A stretch of 64,000 nt of DNA from Lunularia cruciata (Eukaryota; Streptophyta; Marchantiopsida; Lunulariales; Lunulariaceae). The stretch spans positions 53,425,034 through 53,489,033 of the forward strand of contig OX419762.1 of NCBI GenBank assembly GCA_948567375.1, written 5' to 3'. The notes beneath the pieces were generated by a model. It was not told the DNA's origin. It made no database searches and saw only the letters and a program-made list of their open reading frames with translations. Of the stretch, positions 24,519-38,013 are shown one piece after another. The position numbers were made by a program, and so were the translations under genes. Each line of letters begins with the position of its first letter. The first letter of the stretch is position 1.

Positions 24519-24708
24519 CTAGTAGAGAGCACGCAGAGACCGTGCACCTTGCTGGTGGAATCACAAGCTCCACATTACTGTATACACTATCAACTTTGAA
24601 TGAATGGGGGTGACGAAAGGTTGTTGACAAGGGTGTGGAGCAGGATAGGCTACAAGAGCAACGTCCACTTCTGCAATTCACAATTAGACCATGGAGAGAA
24701 GTGGAAAG

Positions 24709-27700
24709 TTAGAAAGTTGTGCACTGTACAGGTTCCCCGGTGACTGGATCGACTTCAACAATTTGAGTCCTATTACACTCCAACACGTCTTGACCTAGCT
24801 TTGCCCCAGCGGATTTCAACCCTTTCAAGCTGGCAGCCTGATTGAACAGGTTCAGGGCAGGCAGTTTCGAGGCCGAGGGTAACTTTTGGTTGGGCAGTAG
24901 TTGCCAAAAATCCTCCTCCATCAAGGGAACTTCGAAATCTTCTCTTCTGTGCTTAAGCGCGTTGTCCGTTGCGTTGATATGTGCACCGGGTTCCAGATGA
25001 TTCGTGGAAAAGCTAGTTTGGTTGGGAAAATTCGGATACAGAGTAACATAGCCCCTCAAGTACATCATGTCAATGAGATACTTCTTCCAAGAAGCTTGCC
25101 ATCCATTTGTTCGAGACTTAGGGATCTTCACAGGGTTCTGCTTGGCATCTTCAGTGTATCGCATGCCCATGTATTTGCAGAACTCACGCCACCGTTGAGG
25201 GAAGAACAGAGCACCCCAACTGCAAGGAAGCTGGTGCAAGTAAGGAGTGTTTGGATGTACCAGTTTGAAAAAATCTGTGGCGTTCCAGTGCGGTCTCTCC
25301 TTAACAACTTCGACCACCCTTGGACTGTAAAGAGCTATGGCATTTAGTTCTGGCAGTGATACAGCTGGATCGTAGCGGTATTGAAGTAGGCCGTACTTAA
25401 GCCACATGTAAAAGTAAGGAGACACTTCAATGTCATCCTCCAGAAGTAAGCCATAGTCATCATCTGATGCAGGGTACCAGCTCTCGCTCACTGCCCGAAT
25501 GAGACCGCCATTGATGATTCGCCGTCTTATTATCTTCCTGCCATAAGGCCACTCGAAGTCATTTACCAACTTCAAGGTCGCTGCGTCGGTGGCGTTGTCC
25601 ATGTTGAAAGACAAGTCCATGCTGTCGCCAAGGAAGTAAGCTGTGGTTATAGAATCCAACAAACGTCTCAAAGAATGTGGCCGATTCTGCGTGATGATGT
25701 TGATGGAGATTGACATCTTGTTCCAGTCTGCAATTCCAACCACCCAAAAATAAACCCTTGTCAGACCAAGCTTCTCGACACCTCTTACAGCTCACTCAAA
25801 CTATACGATTTGGTTTTTCCAGGTCTAAACTTTCTAGGACTGGATGCAACAGAGTACTACATAAGAACTACTTGTTCATCAATTCAAGCGGTCAGGTGAT
25901 TTAGGTGAGCAAACCAGTTATGTCTCACGACATTACTGGTTTGCTCATGAAACAGTAGGACAATATTTATCAGGGTTGTGCATATCTTGCCCTAGCTTCC
26001 TCGTCAGGCATAGAAAGAGCCCACTCCGAGATCTCACTGGCCTTCTTGGTAAGTGGTCCTACTGAACTGGCAAAAGCAACAGTATATTATTTGGCTAGCA
26101 GTGAGAGAATCTTACTTCTTAGTGCATCAGATTTCACAGCTGGTATCCAAAGTGCATGCTTGATAGACGATCGGGGTAGCTGGACGAGAGTGGTGTTGCT
26201 TCGAGCTGCTGAGACTGACAGTGCATCTCGCACCTTGTCGTCCAGATCCTTCACAGTAATGATCATCGAAGGATTGTGGATTTTGATCAACCCTTTCATG
26301 GCAGCAAAAATCTCCTGGATAATTGAAGATTCAGATGCCAGCTTGTGTATTGACCCGACCTCAAGATCGAAGATTTTGAAGCGTCTGTCATGGCAACTAG
26401 AGGGCGTCCACCCTAGCAGAACAGCCGCTTCTTCACATGGACAATGGGTTCCTCCGGTCACCACCACATAAGCTTTCTTCCCTAGTGTAGATCGGAACTT
26501 GGAGATCAGGGGCGCAAGATCCACTATTTCGCTCAGGGAATGAGCATAGAAGAACGCGTCTGATTGTTGTGGATGCATCATGGCCCACTGTGTCATATAT
26601 CCACGTGAGAGTGTCCTCCACCATTGGTCATCCCTTACTTTGACTACGTTGCTGTGAATCACGGTCGTTTCTGCAACCTGTGCAAGCCGGTGTTCACTAT
26701 CACCCCATGTGTCTTTGTTGTTTGGGTCAATTGGCACAACAAAAGACCCAGCATCCCTGTATTTCTGCAACTGGTAACTGCCCATTACAACCATATGAAA
26801 GTCAGCAGTAATCCTATCACAGATGCAAAAAACCGACCGCATATCGGAGCATATCGACCACAAATCAGGGGATGGTCGTCTTGGAGACCACAACGAGACC
26901 AAGATGGTCAAGGTTTCATGGGAAAAGAACAGATTGCGCATCTTAATGAACTAGTTAACACCGGCGTGAGGAACCATGATGAAGGTGGACCCTAGGAGAG
27001 AAAATCATATTTAATCCACAGAGAAAAACGGAGACGAATGAATGTAGTGCAGATCTTGAAGCTACGGAACTGGTACGAAGTACCCACCTCAGATGCAGGT
27101 CTTCTCCTGTCTGGAAGGTGAAAGGTGTTTCCACAAACAAAGTCTTGACTAGATCGGCTGATAAGAACCATGAGCTCGATAAGAAGTCCACTTGAACCAT
27201 ACGGTCCACAACGATGTCATACGCTGGGTCTGGAATGTAGATTCCTGCTTCTCTGGACTGGGGTTTCCTGTAGCTGGGGAAACTGTAATCCTTCTGTCTG
27301 AAAGGAAGAATTCTCCCAATGCTCCCGAGCACAGCATTGTGATACTTCTCAGTCCCAGCCACATGCGCTAGAATTTCCAGCATTTTTCTGCCGGGTATCA
27401 TATCATCATCCAACATATAGAGGAAGTCAGCTTCTTCTGCTTGCAGAGCCATCTGGAACCTGCCGTAGTACTTGAAATCGTAGGTAGATCCAACGAAGGT
27501 GATTCTGGAGTCGTTGTATGTCTCCACAATAGTTCGAAGAGAATGCTCATTGGGACTCCCGAAGGCCAGCACCCAGACGTTGTGGAAAGGTAGGGTCTGA
27601 GCCAACAATGCATCCAACTGAGCACACAGTGTCTTCCTCTGGAAATGGTTAAGCACCACAGTGACTTTGGGTTTTACTCTTCCGGAGCTCGTTGAAGGTA

Positions 27701-28205
27701 GATTCATCAATTCATCAATTGTCTCACAACCCCTGGTCTTCTGCTGGAAGTCAATAATCTCATTGTACAGACCGGACTTCATCCCCAGCAATCTGGAGTC
27801 GTTTATCTTCTTCTGTGTGAAGGTGATCGACTCAGTCTCGCAAACCCCAGCTTTGGTGGGACTAATGTTCTGTGGCTGCAGTCCCATGGTTGCTCCAGGA
27901 GCACGGTCTCCGAAACCCCAAAAATGTGCTAACCTCGGAGACACCCAAGTCCCATTGGGCACATTCAAGATCTCCACAGAAGGACTCATACAATACAGAA
28001 GAAATGTGGCATAAACAGCAAAAGCGAACTGTAAACAAGTGAGCATCGCTGCCACATGCATACTTCTGCCTCCACTCACGGGCTGTTTTCTCCCGTTTCT
28101 CACAACACCACCACCGTTGGTTACTCCTATCCCTCCACCTCCACCTCCACCCACGTAGTAGATCGTTTCTGGGTTGTCTACGCTCCGTGTTGCAGCTGCT
28201 CCCAT
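24709..28205 (-). CDS. Golgi-type membrane glycosyltransferase, family 2-like, two GT domains
   Basis: Three exons on the minus strand, 932 codons: 28205-27088, 26777-26116 and 25727-24709. Introns of 310 and 388 bp have GT-AG ends and the junctions read GEDLHL-S-YQLQKYRD and DALR-N-WNKMSIS, which matches the plant family of which Arabidopsis At5g60700 is a member (recalled, not searched). The start is the first ATG in frame. A Gly-rich N-terminus is followed by one hydrophobic segment at residues ~50-72 (CLQFAFAVYATFLLYC), giving a type II membrane topology expected for the Golgi. The first GT-A-like domain begins near residue 180 (KVTVVLNHFQRKTLCAQLD) with a DDD metal motif near 265 (FLYMLDDDMIPG). 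The second begins near 598 (MSISINIITQNRPHSLRRLL) with LLLEDDIEVSPYF near 690. The acceptor substrate is unknown. Several N-glycosylation sequons (for example NDS, NAT, NQT) fit a lumenal location. Confidence 0.9.
25906..25947. repeat. Hairpin inside glycosyltransferase intron 2
   Basis: Arms TGAGCAAACCAGTTATGTC and GACATTACTGGTTTGCTCA are inverted complements over 19 bp with one mismatch and a 4-base loop. The hairpin lies in the middle of the intron (25728-26115). Confidence 0.88.
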
Positions 28206-29460
28206 CGAGACCACACAACTGGGTCTCAAATTCTCAGCGGAATTTGAGACCCGAATACGTCGATCGCTCTCCAGCTCTTCTGCTGTCTGATTCTTCTTCT
28301 GCTCTGTTGTAGATTGAAACTCTAATCAATCCCAACGACCTAAGGTTTCTCTACTCTATAGAAGTCTTTGAAGTCTACCACTCAGCCAAGACTTCTTCTA
28401 CCACTACCGACTACAAAATTGTGCGAGATTCAAATCTCGGGACTCTCGATCCTCTCACAGGAATACATCATGCTCATTGCTACTTGAACATCATAATCAA
28501 TGCTTCTAACAACCGGGGTCAGAAACCTCATCGGGAAACATGGCGAGTCCAACCAAAAGCTGAGACTTTTACACGCTGTCGTCCTTGCTAGTCTTCATAA
28601 ACCCAAACGATTCCCCACACAGACTACTCTCGGTGGCACCCTTCTTTAACTCAGGGGGGACTCGGCTCTCTCTCCACGAGAAACAATATAATTAACGCAA
28701 GCCGGAGCGTTAGTTACTAATTCGCGGAATTATTACAACGAACGGCAATTCTACGCAACAAGAATGCTCAATTACCCGCTCCTCCCTCCTCTTCTTCTGT
28801 ACGAACTTGCCCCTTCCTTCCTTCTCCTCCTCCTCATTGACTGGCTGTCCTCCTCGTCCGTTGCATTTCTTCCTCCACCCCTGTCATTGTCACTCTCACT
28901 CTCACTCAATCAATCTCGATCAATCTCTCCGAGTGTCCTCTCGCTCTCTCTTTTTCTCTATCGCAGTTGTGCCTCTCCTCCTCTTCTTCTTTCCTTCCCT
29001 CTGCTCCTTGATCCTCCTCCGCAGAGGGATGAACAAGCGAAGAAGAAGCGAAATGACAATGTGACTGAAGGGTATGACAGTGTTATTGTTATTGACGTGA
29101 TTGCATCTGTGACAGATGAATCTCTCTGTATATGATGATGAATCATTTGTTGTCCTTCTCTCTCAGCTCTCTTCTCAGTGTATGAGTTTCTGTGTTTTTC
29201 TGTTTCTGAGAAAATTCGCTGCTCTTATTACTGGGACTTCTGTCTCTTTCTCGTCTCGTCGCACGGAGCCACGGCACTGTGTGACACTTCTCTTCTTTTG
29301 TCGTTTCTGCCCTCTGTTTCAGGATCTTTCCTCTCTCGTCTCGCGGGACATGGAGCGCAGCTTCAAGTCGTGCGACCGCCGACCCTCCCGACATTCCCTT
29401 CGGGCGGGTGAAGAACCAACCGGATGCTCTAATCTCTCTAATAGTCAGACTTACTAAATT
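28206..29460. promoter_or_regulatory. Glycosyltransferase upstream region and adjoining pyrimidine-rich tract
   Basis: 28206-28760 should hold the 5' UTR and promoter of the minus-strand glycosyltransferase. 28764-29350 is strongly pyrimidine-rich on the plus strand (repeated CTCCTC, CTCTCT), GC-richer than the DNA to its right. Such Y-rich tracts are common at plant transcription starts, so a divergent promoter is possible. Open frames here are low-complexity Leu/Ser/Pro and not convincing. Confidence 0.35.
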
Positions 29461-31074
29461 AATTATTCCTGCCCATAATAGACAATGGCTGAATTTCCTA
29501 TCATCTTCTAATCAGATATTATACTTACCCGTATGGCACGCTCTAATTTGACAGCTCTTAATTCCCAAAAGTTTCTTTTGTTATTTCGACATGTAAGCTA
29601 CTGATCTTTTCGCGACATTAACTTGACGTGAATTCCCGAAAATAGAGTAACGCTTTTGCCAACTTGTCTAATGTTGATTGCCATGTTGGGGGATTTCTAA
29701 TACCGATACTATTGGGGCTTAGCTCCATTTTATCTTGTACGGCTTGATGGGTCTTTCCGTCCTATGTGTTGTGTTTTTTACATGGTCCGCCTTTTTCTTC
29801 TTTCAGAGCCCACTTTTATTTTGGTAAAATAACTTTGTCTCCAGTACAATTACAATCTTTATGTTTTATGTTTTTACACGTATATACTCCTATGTTTTTC
29901 AAGCTGATAAACAGTTGGCGCTCTTGGCAAGTCACTCACTTTGAATGATAAGGGTAAATCTTAGAATTCCACCCAATTTCATTTGTCGAGCCCTGAATAG
30001 AGATTTGAGCATTTTATACTTTATGTCACTTTCATTTACTCATTTTTGCTGCAAAAATGTGAAAGTTTGTCTGTTCTAGACTTGGTTAAAGTCCTGATGA
30101 ATTGTTTGGAGAATTGCCTATCCGGAACATTATTATATCCGGTGGAATTCTCCTTTTCCTTTTACGGGAGATGGTTGATCATTTTCTTTTTTTCTTTTAT
30201 CTTCTATGATTATTATGCCCATGACAAGACTTATGAAAGATTTGTGATCAAATCTAGATTGAGTCTGACCTTTGATCACTTAAGGTAAACGATCACATTT
30301 AAGAAATTTATAATTTTCTCCTTATATTTGAAGGGAGATAGTACCCATTCCTTTATAAACTGATAGTATACGCACCAAAGACAACGTGTAATTAAATTAA
30401 AGTCAATTTTTTTTGCCTAACGGAAGTAGAAGCCCAAATAGGAGAATACTGTATCCAGTTGTCTACCTAAATAGTAGTTAGTCATTTTGTTTTATTTTGA
30501 GCCGGGTTTCATCCAACATCTCCACATTCGAAACCGTTCTTCTACAGCTTTAGTACAGTATAACCAAACCAAACCAAATTTTATTTTATTTTATTTTATA
30601 TATTATTATATTTCTATCTACTATTTTTAATAAGAGCATACTCAACTGCAACAACATTGCGAATGATAGAAATAGAGCATATTTCTGATGTTGATGTAGA
30701 AATCCATGTCTAGAGCTATCGCTATAGTAGACGTAAAGGAAGGTTGCCCTTGCATGGAGACATCAACTCTTTATAGACGCCTTCTTCTTGTTCTTTTCGA
30801 ACTGGAGTGATGGTGCTTTATCTTTCATTGAAGTCGAAACGTCATCCTGGTACGTTATCATATCAAAAACATTCAGCCACAAAACAAAATATAACTTGAC
30901 GTAGATAATCTTTTTTAATTGAAGCCTCTCCAACCACTGCTGCTGAACAAAGCTTACGATCTCAATCAAGAAACGACGCAATTGCTTTCAATCTAGATGT
31001 TACTTTGTAAAGAGCTTCATATCACTACCTACACCGAAACTTGTATACTTTTAAATAGTAGAAAGGGGAAGACA
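29461..31074. other. AT-rich intergenic DNA
   Basis: No supported gene. A TTTTA pentanucleotide run lies at 30579-30600. Confidence 0.5.
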
Positions 31075-31109
31075 AAGATCTGAAGACATGTTCTACGTCT
31101 TCAGATCTT
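31075..31109. repeat. Hairpin, 13-bp perfect arms
   Basis: AAGATCTGAAGAC and GTCTTCAGATCTT separated by 9 bases. Confidence 0.88.
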
Positions 31110-31416
31110 CAGGCATTCTTCAGACAACAGAACAAATCTGCAACGTTATTCAAGGAACAGGGTATTCATAAGGTGTGACATTCTCCCAATAAAATTTATT
31201 GTCATGAGACAGTCGTGAGACAGGCAAAAATGATATCTCTAAAGCAGAATTTACAAGCCATGAAAGTGGTGAAGGAGAAAGAAAAGTAAGACTTCACATG
31301 GAGCCAATAACTGCAGAAGAATCATTGTTGGTATATCTAGGCGAACAAGAACTAAAGAAGCAAGAAGTGGAATCGCTGGCTATAGAGACTTTCTGAAGCC
31401 CCCCTATATAATTTCC

Positions 31417-31458
31417 TTACACCCTATAACTATGAGCTCTCATAGTTGTAGGGTGTAA
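31417..31458. repeat. Hairpin, 20-bp arms with 2-base loop
   Basis: TTACACCCTATAACTATGAG, then CT, then CTCATAGTTGTAGGGTGTAA. The arms are complementary with a single mismatch. A TATATAA motif (31405-31411) lies just upstream. No terminator-like T run follows. Confidence 0.92.
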
Positions 31459-32082
31459 AGCTGAACTTTCCACATACAATCTTCTAACAGTTGATGTATG
31501 ATAAACTAGTCTGGGAAGTAAAATTTGGAGCTCTCTTAAAAATCCGGAGTGAAGTAAAATGGCTCGTGATGTAAAGTGGGTACAAGTAGGATTGGCCTAT
31601 TTCGCATTAGGTAAGAAATACACGATCTTAAAAAGGGTTTTATTTATAAAAGCTCGGTTTTTGGTACTTGATGCAAATCGGTGTTATATAGAACTGTTTT
31701 GAGCCCATGACTGACTTTCCGTGGGTTGCTTTCTCCATGCCAGACGAGTCAAAAGAACAAAAAGGGCTTGAGGAGCAGATGAAACAAAAAGCAGAACGTG
31801 ATCAAAATATATGAGATATTTTACATGGTGAACGAACCCACGTCTGTGGTTTACAAATATCATTTACATAATGAATCTTTTATATAAAATTAATTTTTCG
31901 GAGAAAATATGTGTATATTCAGTGGGACGCTGAATTACCAGTACCGGTTCTTCGGTCCCACCAGTAACTAGCTAAGTGTGTCTACTTACTTATTAAAAAG
32001 TTCTGAATAAAGAAAAGAAAAAAATCTATATCTCCTGTGCAGATATAAAATGGTAAGGATTCGAACTTCACAAGAGAGAAAT

Positions 32083-32200
32083 ACTAAGGATGGGAGGACC
32101 CAATCAAGCCGCACACGGATGAGGCAAAAGAGAAAAAATGGAGCTAAATTCAAATAGTATCAATATGAAAAATCCCCGTTATGCAAGTCAGACCATCTCC
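32083..32200 (-). repeat. Short relic of the non-LTR element 3' end
   Basis: AAGGATGGGAGGACCCAATCAAGCC and the following ~100 bases align by eye with the 3'-terminal region of the non-LTR element at 38160 and 58866 (shared words AATCAAGC/CATCAAGC, GGATGAG, ATATGAAAAAT, TATGCAAGT). It would be a 5'-truncated third copy. Confidence 0.45.
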
Positions 32201-34396
32201 AAACTAAACTAATGGGGCATTAGAAAAATGTGATTACTTCGTATGCATTGTACCAGCCACGGGCTTCACAAAAACTTCACAGGATATCTTAAGTTGTATA
32301 TTTCAAATCGTACTGACAATGATTGTGTTTGTCACCTTCGTTGGTGAGAGTTTCACAGAAGATCTTCTTTTAGTACCAAACAGGACTAAGAAAAACAAGA
32401 AAAATAAGGGTGAATTTTCGGTCTGTATCTTAAAAAGATTCTCACATGCAAAACAGATATACGTCTCAAAACATATAAGATTGGCCCCCACATACACCCG
32501 TCTTAAACAAAACAAAAATTTGGTATTCCCGAGAGATCTCATATCATATTAAAAAGAAGAGAATTCTACTCTAGGAGTATGTCGGGCGGTTCCTAGAAGA
32601 ACATTATAAAACTCAGGGAAAAGTGGCTTCAACTATCCGAATAATATGGAACTACACTCGTCCTCTCTTCTCTTTCTCACCTTCGACATTATAATTGACG
32701 AAAGGCACACCCTCCCACAAGGTTGCCATATTTCATGCCCTTAAAACACATGATCCTTTACTTATTTTTCTATCCATTACTGCTTTGGCTTCAACTTCGC
32801 AAGGTTCCATGCAGTCCCCAGTTGCGTATAATGTAAGACTTATTGTCCACTGAAGTCAAGAATATCATGTGACAGGAATGTATGTTGTTTAACGCGCGTC
32901 ATCTTTTATGTCCGCTTGTGTCAATATTCAAAGGAGATTGTACTTTGCTTATGCTACCATATGGAAGTCCGCCATCAGCAAAGGAACTCCATAGCAAAGA
33001 ATTTTGTAGTAAAACAACAGGAGGTGAAGAAGCAAGGGCCCTAAGACATAGAGAGAGAAAACGAAAGAGAGAGAGAGAGAATGATAATACCGGTGGTGTT
33101 TCCCAGACAAAAATTAGAAACTTGTAAAGGAATAAATAAACCCACTAAGAATCGGACCTAATGATTATCCTCTATTTTGGAGGTTTCCACTAATCTTTGA
33201 TTGCTTACAACCTTGTGCACTAACAAAAAGCTAAGAAAGAATAAGAAGAAACAATTGTACTGTGCTTTTTCCAGATATTCTTCAATCTTTATTTTATTTC
33301 CCAATTTTATCCATATTAGGGAATTCGTTATATTGTACTCTATTCCTTTTTTACCGCTTGGGACGATCGGGCCGTGCACTCCTTTTCACTTTCGCCGCAG
33401 CGCCGCCCCCCCCCCCCCCCACACCCGCCTTCGCCTTCCTTTATATATATATCTCACAGGACTATAGAGTGGATTTAAAATCTCTTGATATAGAAACATC
33501 ATCATCTCTCTTTTGTACTGTGGCGGGTCCTAGTCTTGAGGACATTCTCACAAGTCTTAAGGTCAAGATCCCCTGTTTACTTCTCACATACTGCTATATT
33601 TTCGCCTATCGCTCCATCTACCACAAGTGAACAACAAAAAAGTCCCTGTCAACCGATCAGTAGAAGCCACAAGGACAACCCCCATAAGGTCATGTTGTCC
33701 CATCTCTGGCTCCGTCAAAGACGCTCAACTTTCGATCATTGCCAATTTAAGATGGTTTACATAATCCTACACACGCCTACGTGCAGGAGAATGTGGAGAG
33801 TGTCCGAACATGATCTCATGATGGGTTATATTAGTTATATACCAGCAACTGATGTCTCCCCTCCCCCAAAAAAGAACTAAAACGCAAGGGAAAATCTCAA
33901 TCCAATATCCGTGATTCGCAAACGTCAAGTAAATGAAAATGCTGTTCATGAGCTGCGTCTACTTCGGCACAAAATGGATTTTGTTTCTAAACATGGAAAA
34001 CGAAACCTCTATTTCCGCTAGAAGGCGGAAAGCGCAAGCACAAGCGCGCACACACACACACACACACATTGGTGCTGCTGACGGATGATGCTTATTAGAA
34101 AGAACGTAGTTGGGCTAATGAGGCCGAGTTGACTCCCTTTGGGAACTCCCTTTTTGCTTACTATTGAGAGCGCACGATCGACGTCTCGTGCATGAATGAA
34201 TGGATGTTAGTTCACCTCAAAGGACTCACACGTCTGGCCAATTTCTCGCGCTGTATTTAGAACCTCCTCCACCAAAGAGGGTCACTTCACTCACACCGAC
34301 TCGACTACTTTCTCATCAAGAATTCCTCAAGTACCACCTCCTCTCCTCTCGAGCTAACGAAAGAAAGGGAGAAATTACGTCCATTGGTGATTCTGT

Positions 34397-34452
<56 letters not shown>

Positions 34453-36970
34453 TACTTCGTTCATCCCTCTTTCCTTAGCGTTCTTATGTGGGTTGATTTA
34501 GCTTCGATGGTTAGTTAGTTAGTTAGTCCGGCTTTTTCTTTTCTTTTTGATTGGGCTTTGTGCTTTTTCCCAGGGCCCTGTGCCCTGTGTATTTCCTAGT
34601 TTCCCCCTGGGAGTATTCTTTTTTGGATCAGACTTTTCCTTTTCTCTTCTGGGCTTCATCCTTCGGAGGATCTGGTTGTATTTCGGTCTTCTTTTTCATG
34701 GCACTTTGTTCTATGTTGTTGTAGTGACCTCTTCCATGTTTCGGATATAAAATATATGGGTATTATAAAATCACCTGATCAAAAAAAGGAACTAAGACCA
34801 TGTATATTTAAAGAGGATGTCATAAACGTATGGAGGAGAAGGAGATTAAGAACGTGAGGAGGGTACTTTGTTCTTCTTCCTATTGTCCGTAGTCCTACGG
34901 AGGAGGAGGACGGACATTAAGGACGCTTTGCTTTGACGTTGCGGGGTGGGGGGAGTTCTTTTGTACGGCCCTCCCTTATTCTCCGGCCTTTTAAAGTCCG
35001 TGGCCGTGATGTGCTCAGTCGTTTTCTATTTTGGTTGTTGAACTGGAATACTGTTTGTAGTTTGTAGGACTTTTCCGCCGTGGTAGAGACTCAACTGTGT
35101 AGTACCCACCATGCAGTCCGACAAGACCGAACACTTTGGCGTGTACTGTAGTAACCGATATTACTCATGTGTCCGATTCCTGAATTTGATTTGATGCGCT
35201 GGAGAAGCAGATGATGCGTACTGTTGCCTTTCTTCTTGGGTTGGATTAAGATATTATTAGAGAAAAGGACATTAAGATACTTATTTAGTTTCTACCTTCG
35301 CTGAAGGAAATAATAAACGATTATTGAGAATTGAAAGGAATGTTTTGTACTGCTAGAACATTGGATCTGCATTCCGTCATGTATGACGGCAATTATGATC
35401 GAATTTTCTTGAATATTAACAGACTTTTGAGAAACATTGATAACTTGAAGCAAAGCTGAAAATGTATACATCATTAATTAGTGCAATGATATAGCATTGA
35501 CTTTATGTTAATCATTTGATCTTGTATGAATATGTCAATTGAATAAATAAATAATGGAAAAATAATAAAAGATATAGTTCCATGGTAGTGTATCAAATAA
35601 AGGAACGAGTCGTAGATACACCTTCATCATTAATCTTTTTATTTCATTTATATGAAAGAACTGGATATACGGATTTTTCTTCACTATACTAGGCTTTTAT
35701 CATGCTGAAAGGATAAAAAAAATCCTTTCTTTTGAGCTCTTCTTTGAGTTTAGTAGTTATGATTCTCTTCATGAAAGATTTATTTTTCGTAAGTACTTAA
35801 GATGTAATATCCGCGGCATCGTGCTGTAAAATACTTATGTTGGACACGAAAATTAAACCTTCTGCTATTTATCCTACGTCATACAATATAGTGCAACTTA
35901 TATTTAAGATAAATATGAATCTTCTTACTTGATATGGATTCAGTAGGTCTATGTAGATCATTTTGGTTTAGATCATCAGAAATATTATATTATATTGAGT
36001 GTAAATTGAAATTTCGAATTTAATTTTAACAAAAAAATTCTGAAAATAGATAATTATACAGCTAGATATTTATCTATTATGCTTTTAAAAAGTTCCAAGA
36101 TAGAGATATTTTTTATTCCTTTTCCTACTTCTGTAAGGTAGAAGTTGCATACGTCAAATTCTTTCGATGTAATGGATATATTTTATTATTTTAAATACAG
36201 CGATGATTTCTTTTAAGTCACCAAATATGGGGATTTTTTCCTCCTGTTAATCTATAATCAAATAATGAACATAGAATTAGATTACTACCACTCATGCAAG
36301 ATCGGGGTCTGGAATTTTTACTAGATAGTGAGTTACTTTGCTAATTATCAAAATTCAAACTTTTCTTTTATTTAACTTCTCTAATGGATAGGGAGTAGGA
36401 AAAATAAGCTAGAAAGCTTCTTACTCGCCATTATTTCCGTTCATTCTTGATAATTATATGCAATTTTTACCTTGTAGGCAATACGTATATTCTACCCAAA
36501 CACCTTGAAATTATCTTTTTAGTTCAAACTAGTGTTTGGTAGAAAATAAGGTACTAATTAGAGTATTTTTGTTTCCAGATATCTCCAATTTTTTTCAGAA
36601 TAAGGATATTCCCAAAACGATGTAAGGAATTTGGGAATATTACTGAAATTTTCGCAAGGTATGTTATTCAAAGGCTAAAAAAGTACTTCAAGTTTAGATT
36701 ATATTTATCACCATTGTCTCCGTCTTGCAAGCTTATGCTTTTGTAAGTAAACCCGAAATCCTGAAACTGTTGTTTTGTTCATATATTTGAAAAACACAAT
36801 ATACGCTTATAAAGTTTATCTTGAAACTACGTAGATTCGAAATAATTATTTCACCTTTTATTTTAATAATGTTGATACCTTATTTATGTGGTCTACAATA
36901 AATTAGACAGAGTGACTCCAAATTGAACTCAAGTAGTGTAATTCACATTACTTACATTCTAATTCTCAGT

Positions 36971-37140
36971 TTTTGTACGGAAAAAAATGGAGGAAACAGA
37001 ATATTAGAATATAGTTAGCGTGAATTATTAGTGCATATGTACCCATCGTACTATGGTTTGTACTGAGAAAATGGAGGAAACTGAATATTAGAATATAATT
37101 AGCGTGAATTATCAGTGTATATATACCCATTGTACTCCAT
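36971..37140. repeat. About 85-bp tandem duplication
   Basis: Two units beginning TTTGTACGG/TTTGTACTG and sharing ATGGAGGAAAC.GAATATTAG and TAGCGTGAATTAT; second unit starts near 37056. Confidence 0.88.
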
Positions 37141-37953
37141 AGTTACGAGCTGATAGGCCGAAATGATAATTTAAGTTTGACAGATTAGGAACATTTAAGG
37201 ATAATGATAGATTTGCGATATAGCAGTAGAGTCCACGTTACATCTGGTTTCAGAAATAACTTTACAAAGTTTTGTATAACTTTTAAATTGTATTTACAAG
37301 GTTTGTGGAAAATCTACATGGGCCGCTCAAAAAGCACATTTGAGCAGAGTATGGATATCCATCCAAGTTTCTTATTTTTAACAAACTCCATAATTAATAG
37401 TTCAAAGGAAATAAGGGATGTGTAGTTTACACCGTATCCAGTAAAGCATTAATTAGTATCAATTATAATTCAGTGTTAATAAAAGATCATCTGATTTGAA
37501 TTTTTTTAAATGGATCGAGAGAAAATCCAAGGAAAATCTCAAAAAGGTGCCAGAAGGGGTCAAGAGGGGAAGGAAGGTACTCGAGAGCACCCGGCCTTTC
37601 ATTTTAGTTTGGTTGGCGGGGTTGGTGTTGGTGTTCCTACAGTATATTCCTATAATTCAAATTTTCAGCCACATCCCTTGTTGTTCTAACGTTTATTTGG
37701 TCTAAATGTTAGATCTATTCGTCCAACATTTATTTGGTCTAACATTTAATTCATGTCAATATACCTAAACATCCATAAATGGGAATCTGATTCAAAAAAA
37801 TAAAGTAAGTTACACTAATTCCCCATAGTGTGAATTACCGTGGGTTCAGTTATTAGTTCATTGCCGAAGTTACAAAATTCACTTGAAAATATTATGAAAT
37901 TTATCAAGTGACATCCGCTATTTTTGAGACCCCTATTATATACAAATCATCTA

Positions 37954-38013
37954 TTAGAGTAACATTATTGAATACATAGATGTTTAGAGTAACATTATTG
38001 AATACATAGATGT
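37954..38013. repeat. 30-bp perfect tandem duplication
   Basis: TTAGAGTAACATTATTGAAT and the following ten bases are repeated once with period 30. It lies about 150 bases from the 3' end of the non-LTR element copy I. Confidence 0.92.

Noticed and set aside
24709-28229. Three separate minus-strand genes (26955-28229, 26087-26941, 24709-25743)
   Set aside because: GT-AG introns join them in frame with conserved residues at each junction, giving one glycosyltransferase. The frame also starts at TTG at 28229; the first ATG is at 28205.
28764-29135. Protein-coding gene in the pyrimidine-rich tract
   Set aside because: The peptide is low-complexity Leu/Ser/Pro produced by CTC/TCC repeats and all alternative frames look alike.
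34200-34478. Gene with a (CT)n 5' leader followed by ATG at 34449
   Set aside because: The frame after the ATG ends within about ten codons and no splice continuation was evident.
35200-37500. Organellar DNA insertion, suggested by high AT content
   Set aside because: No rRNA, tRNA or organelle protein-coding motif could be recognised; composition alone is not evidence.
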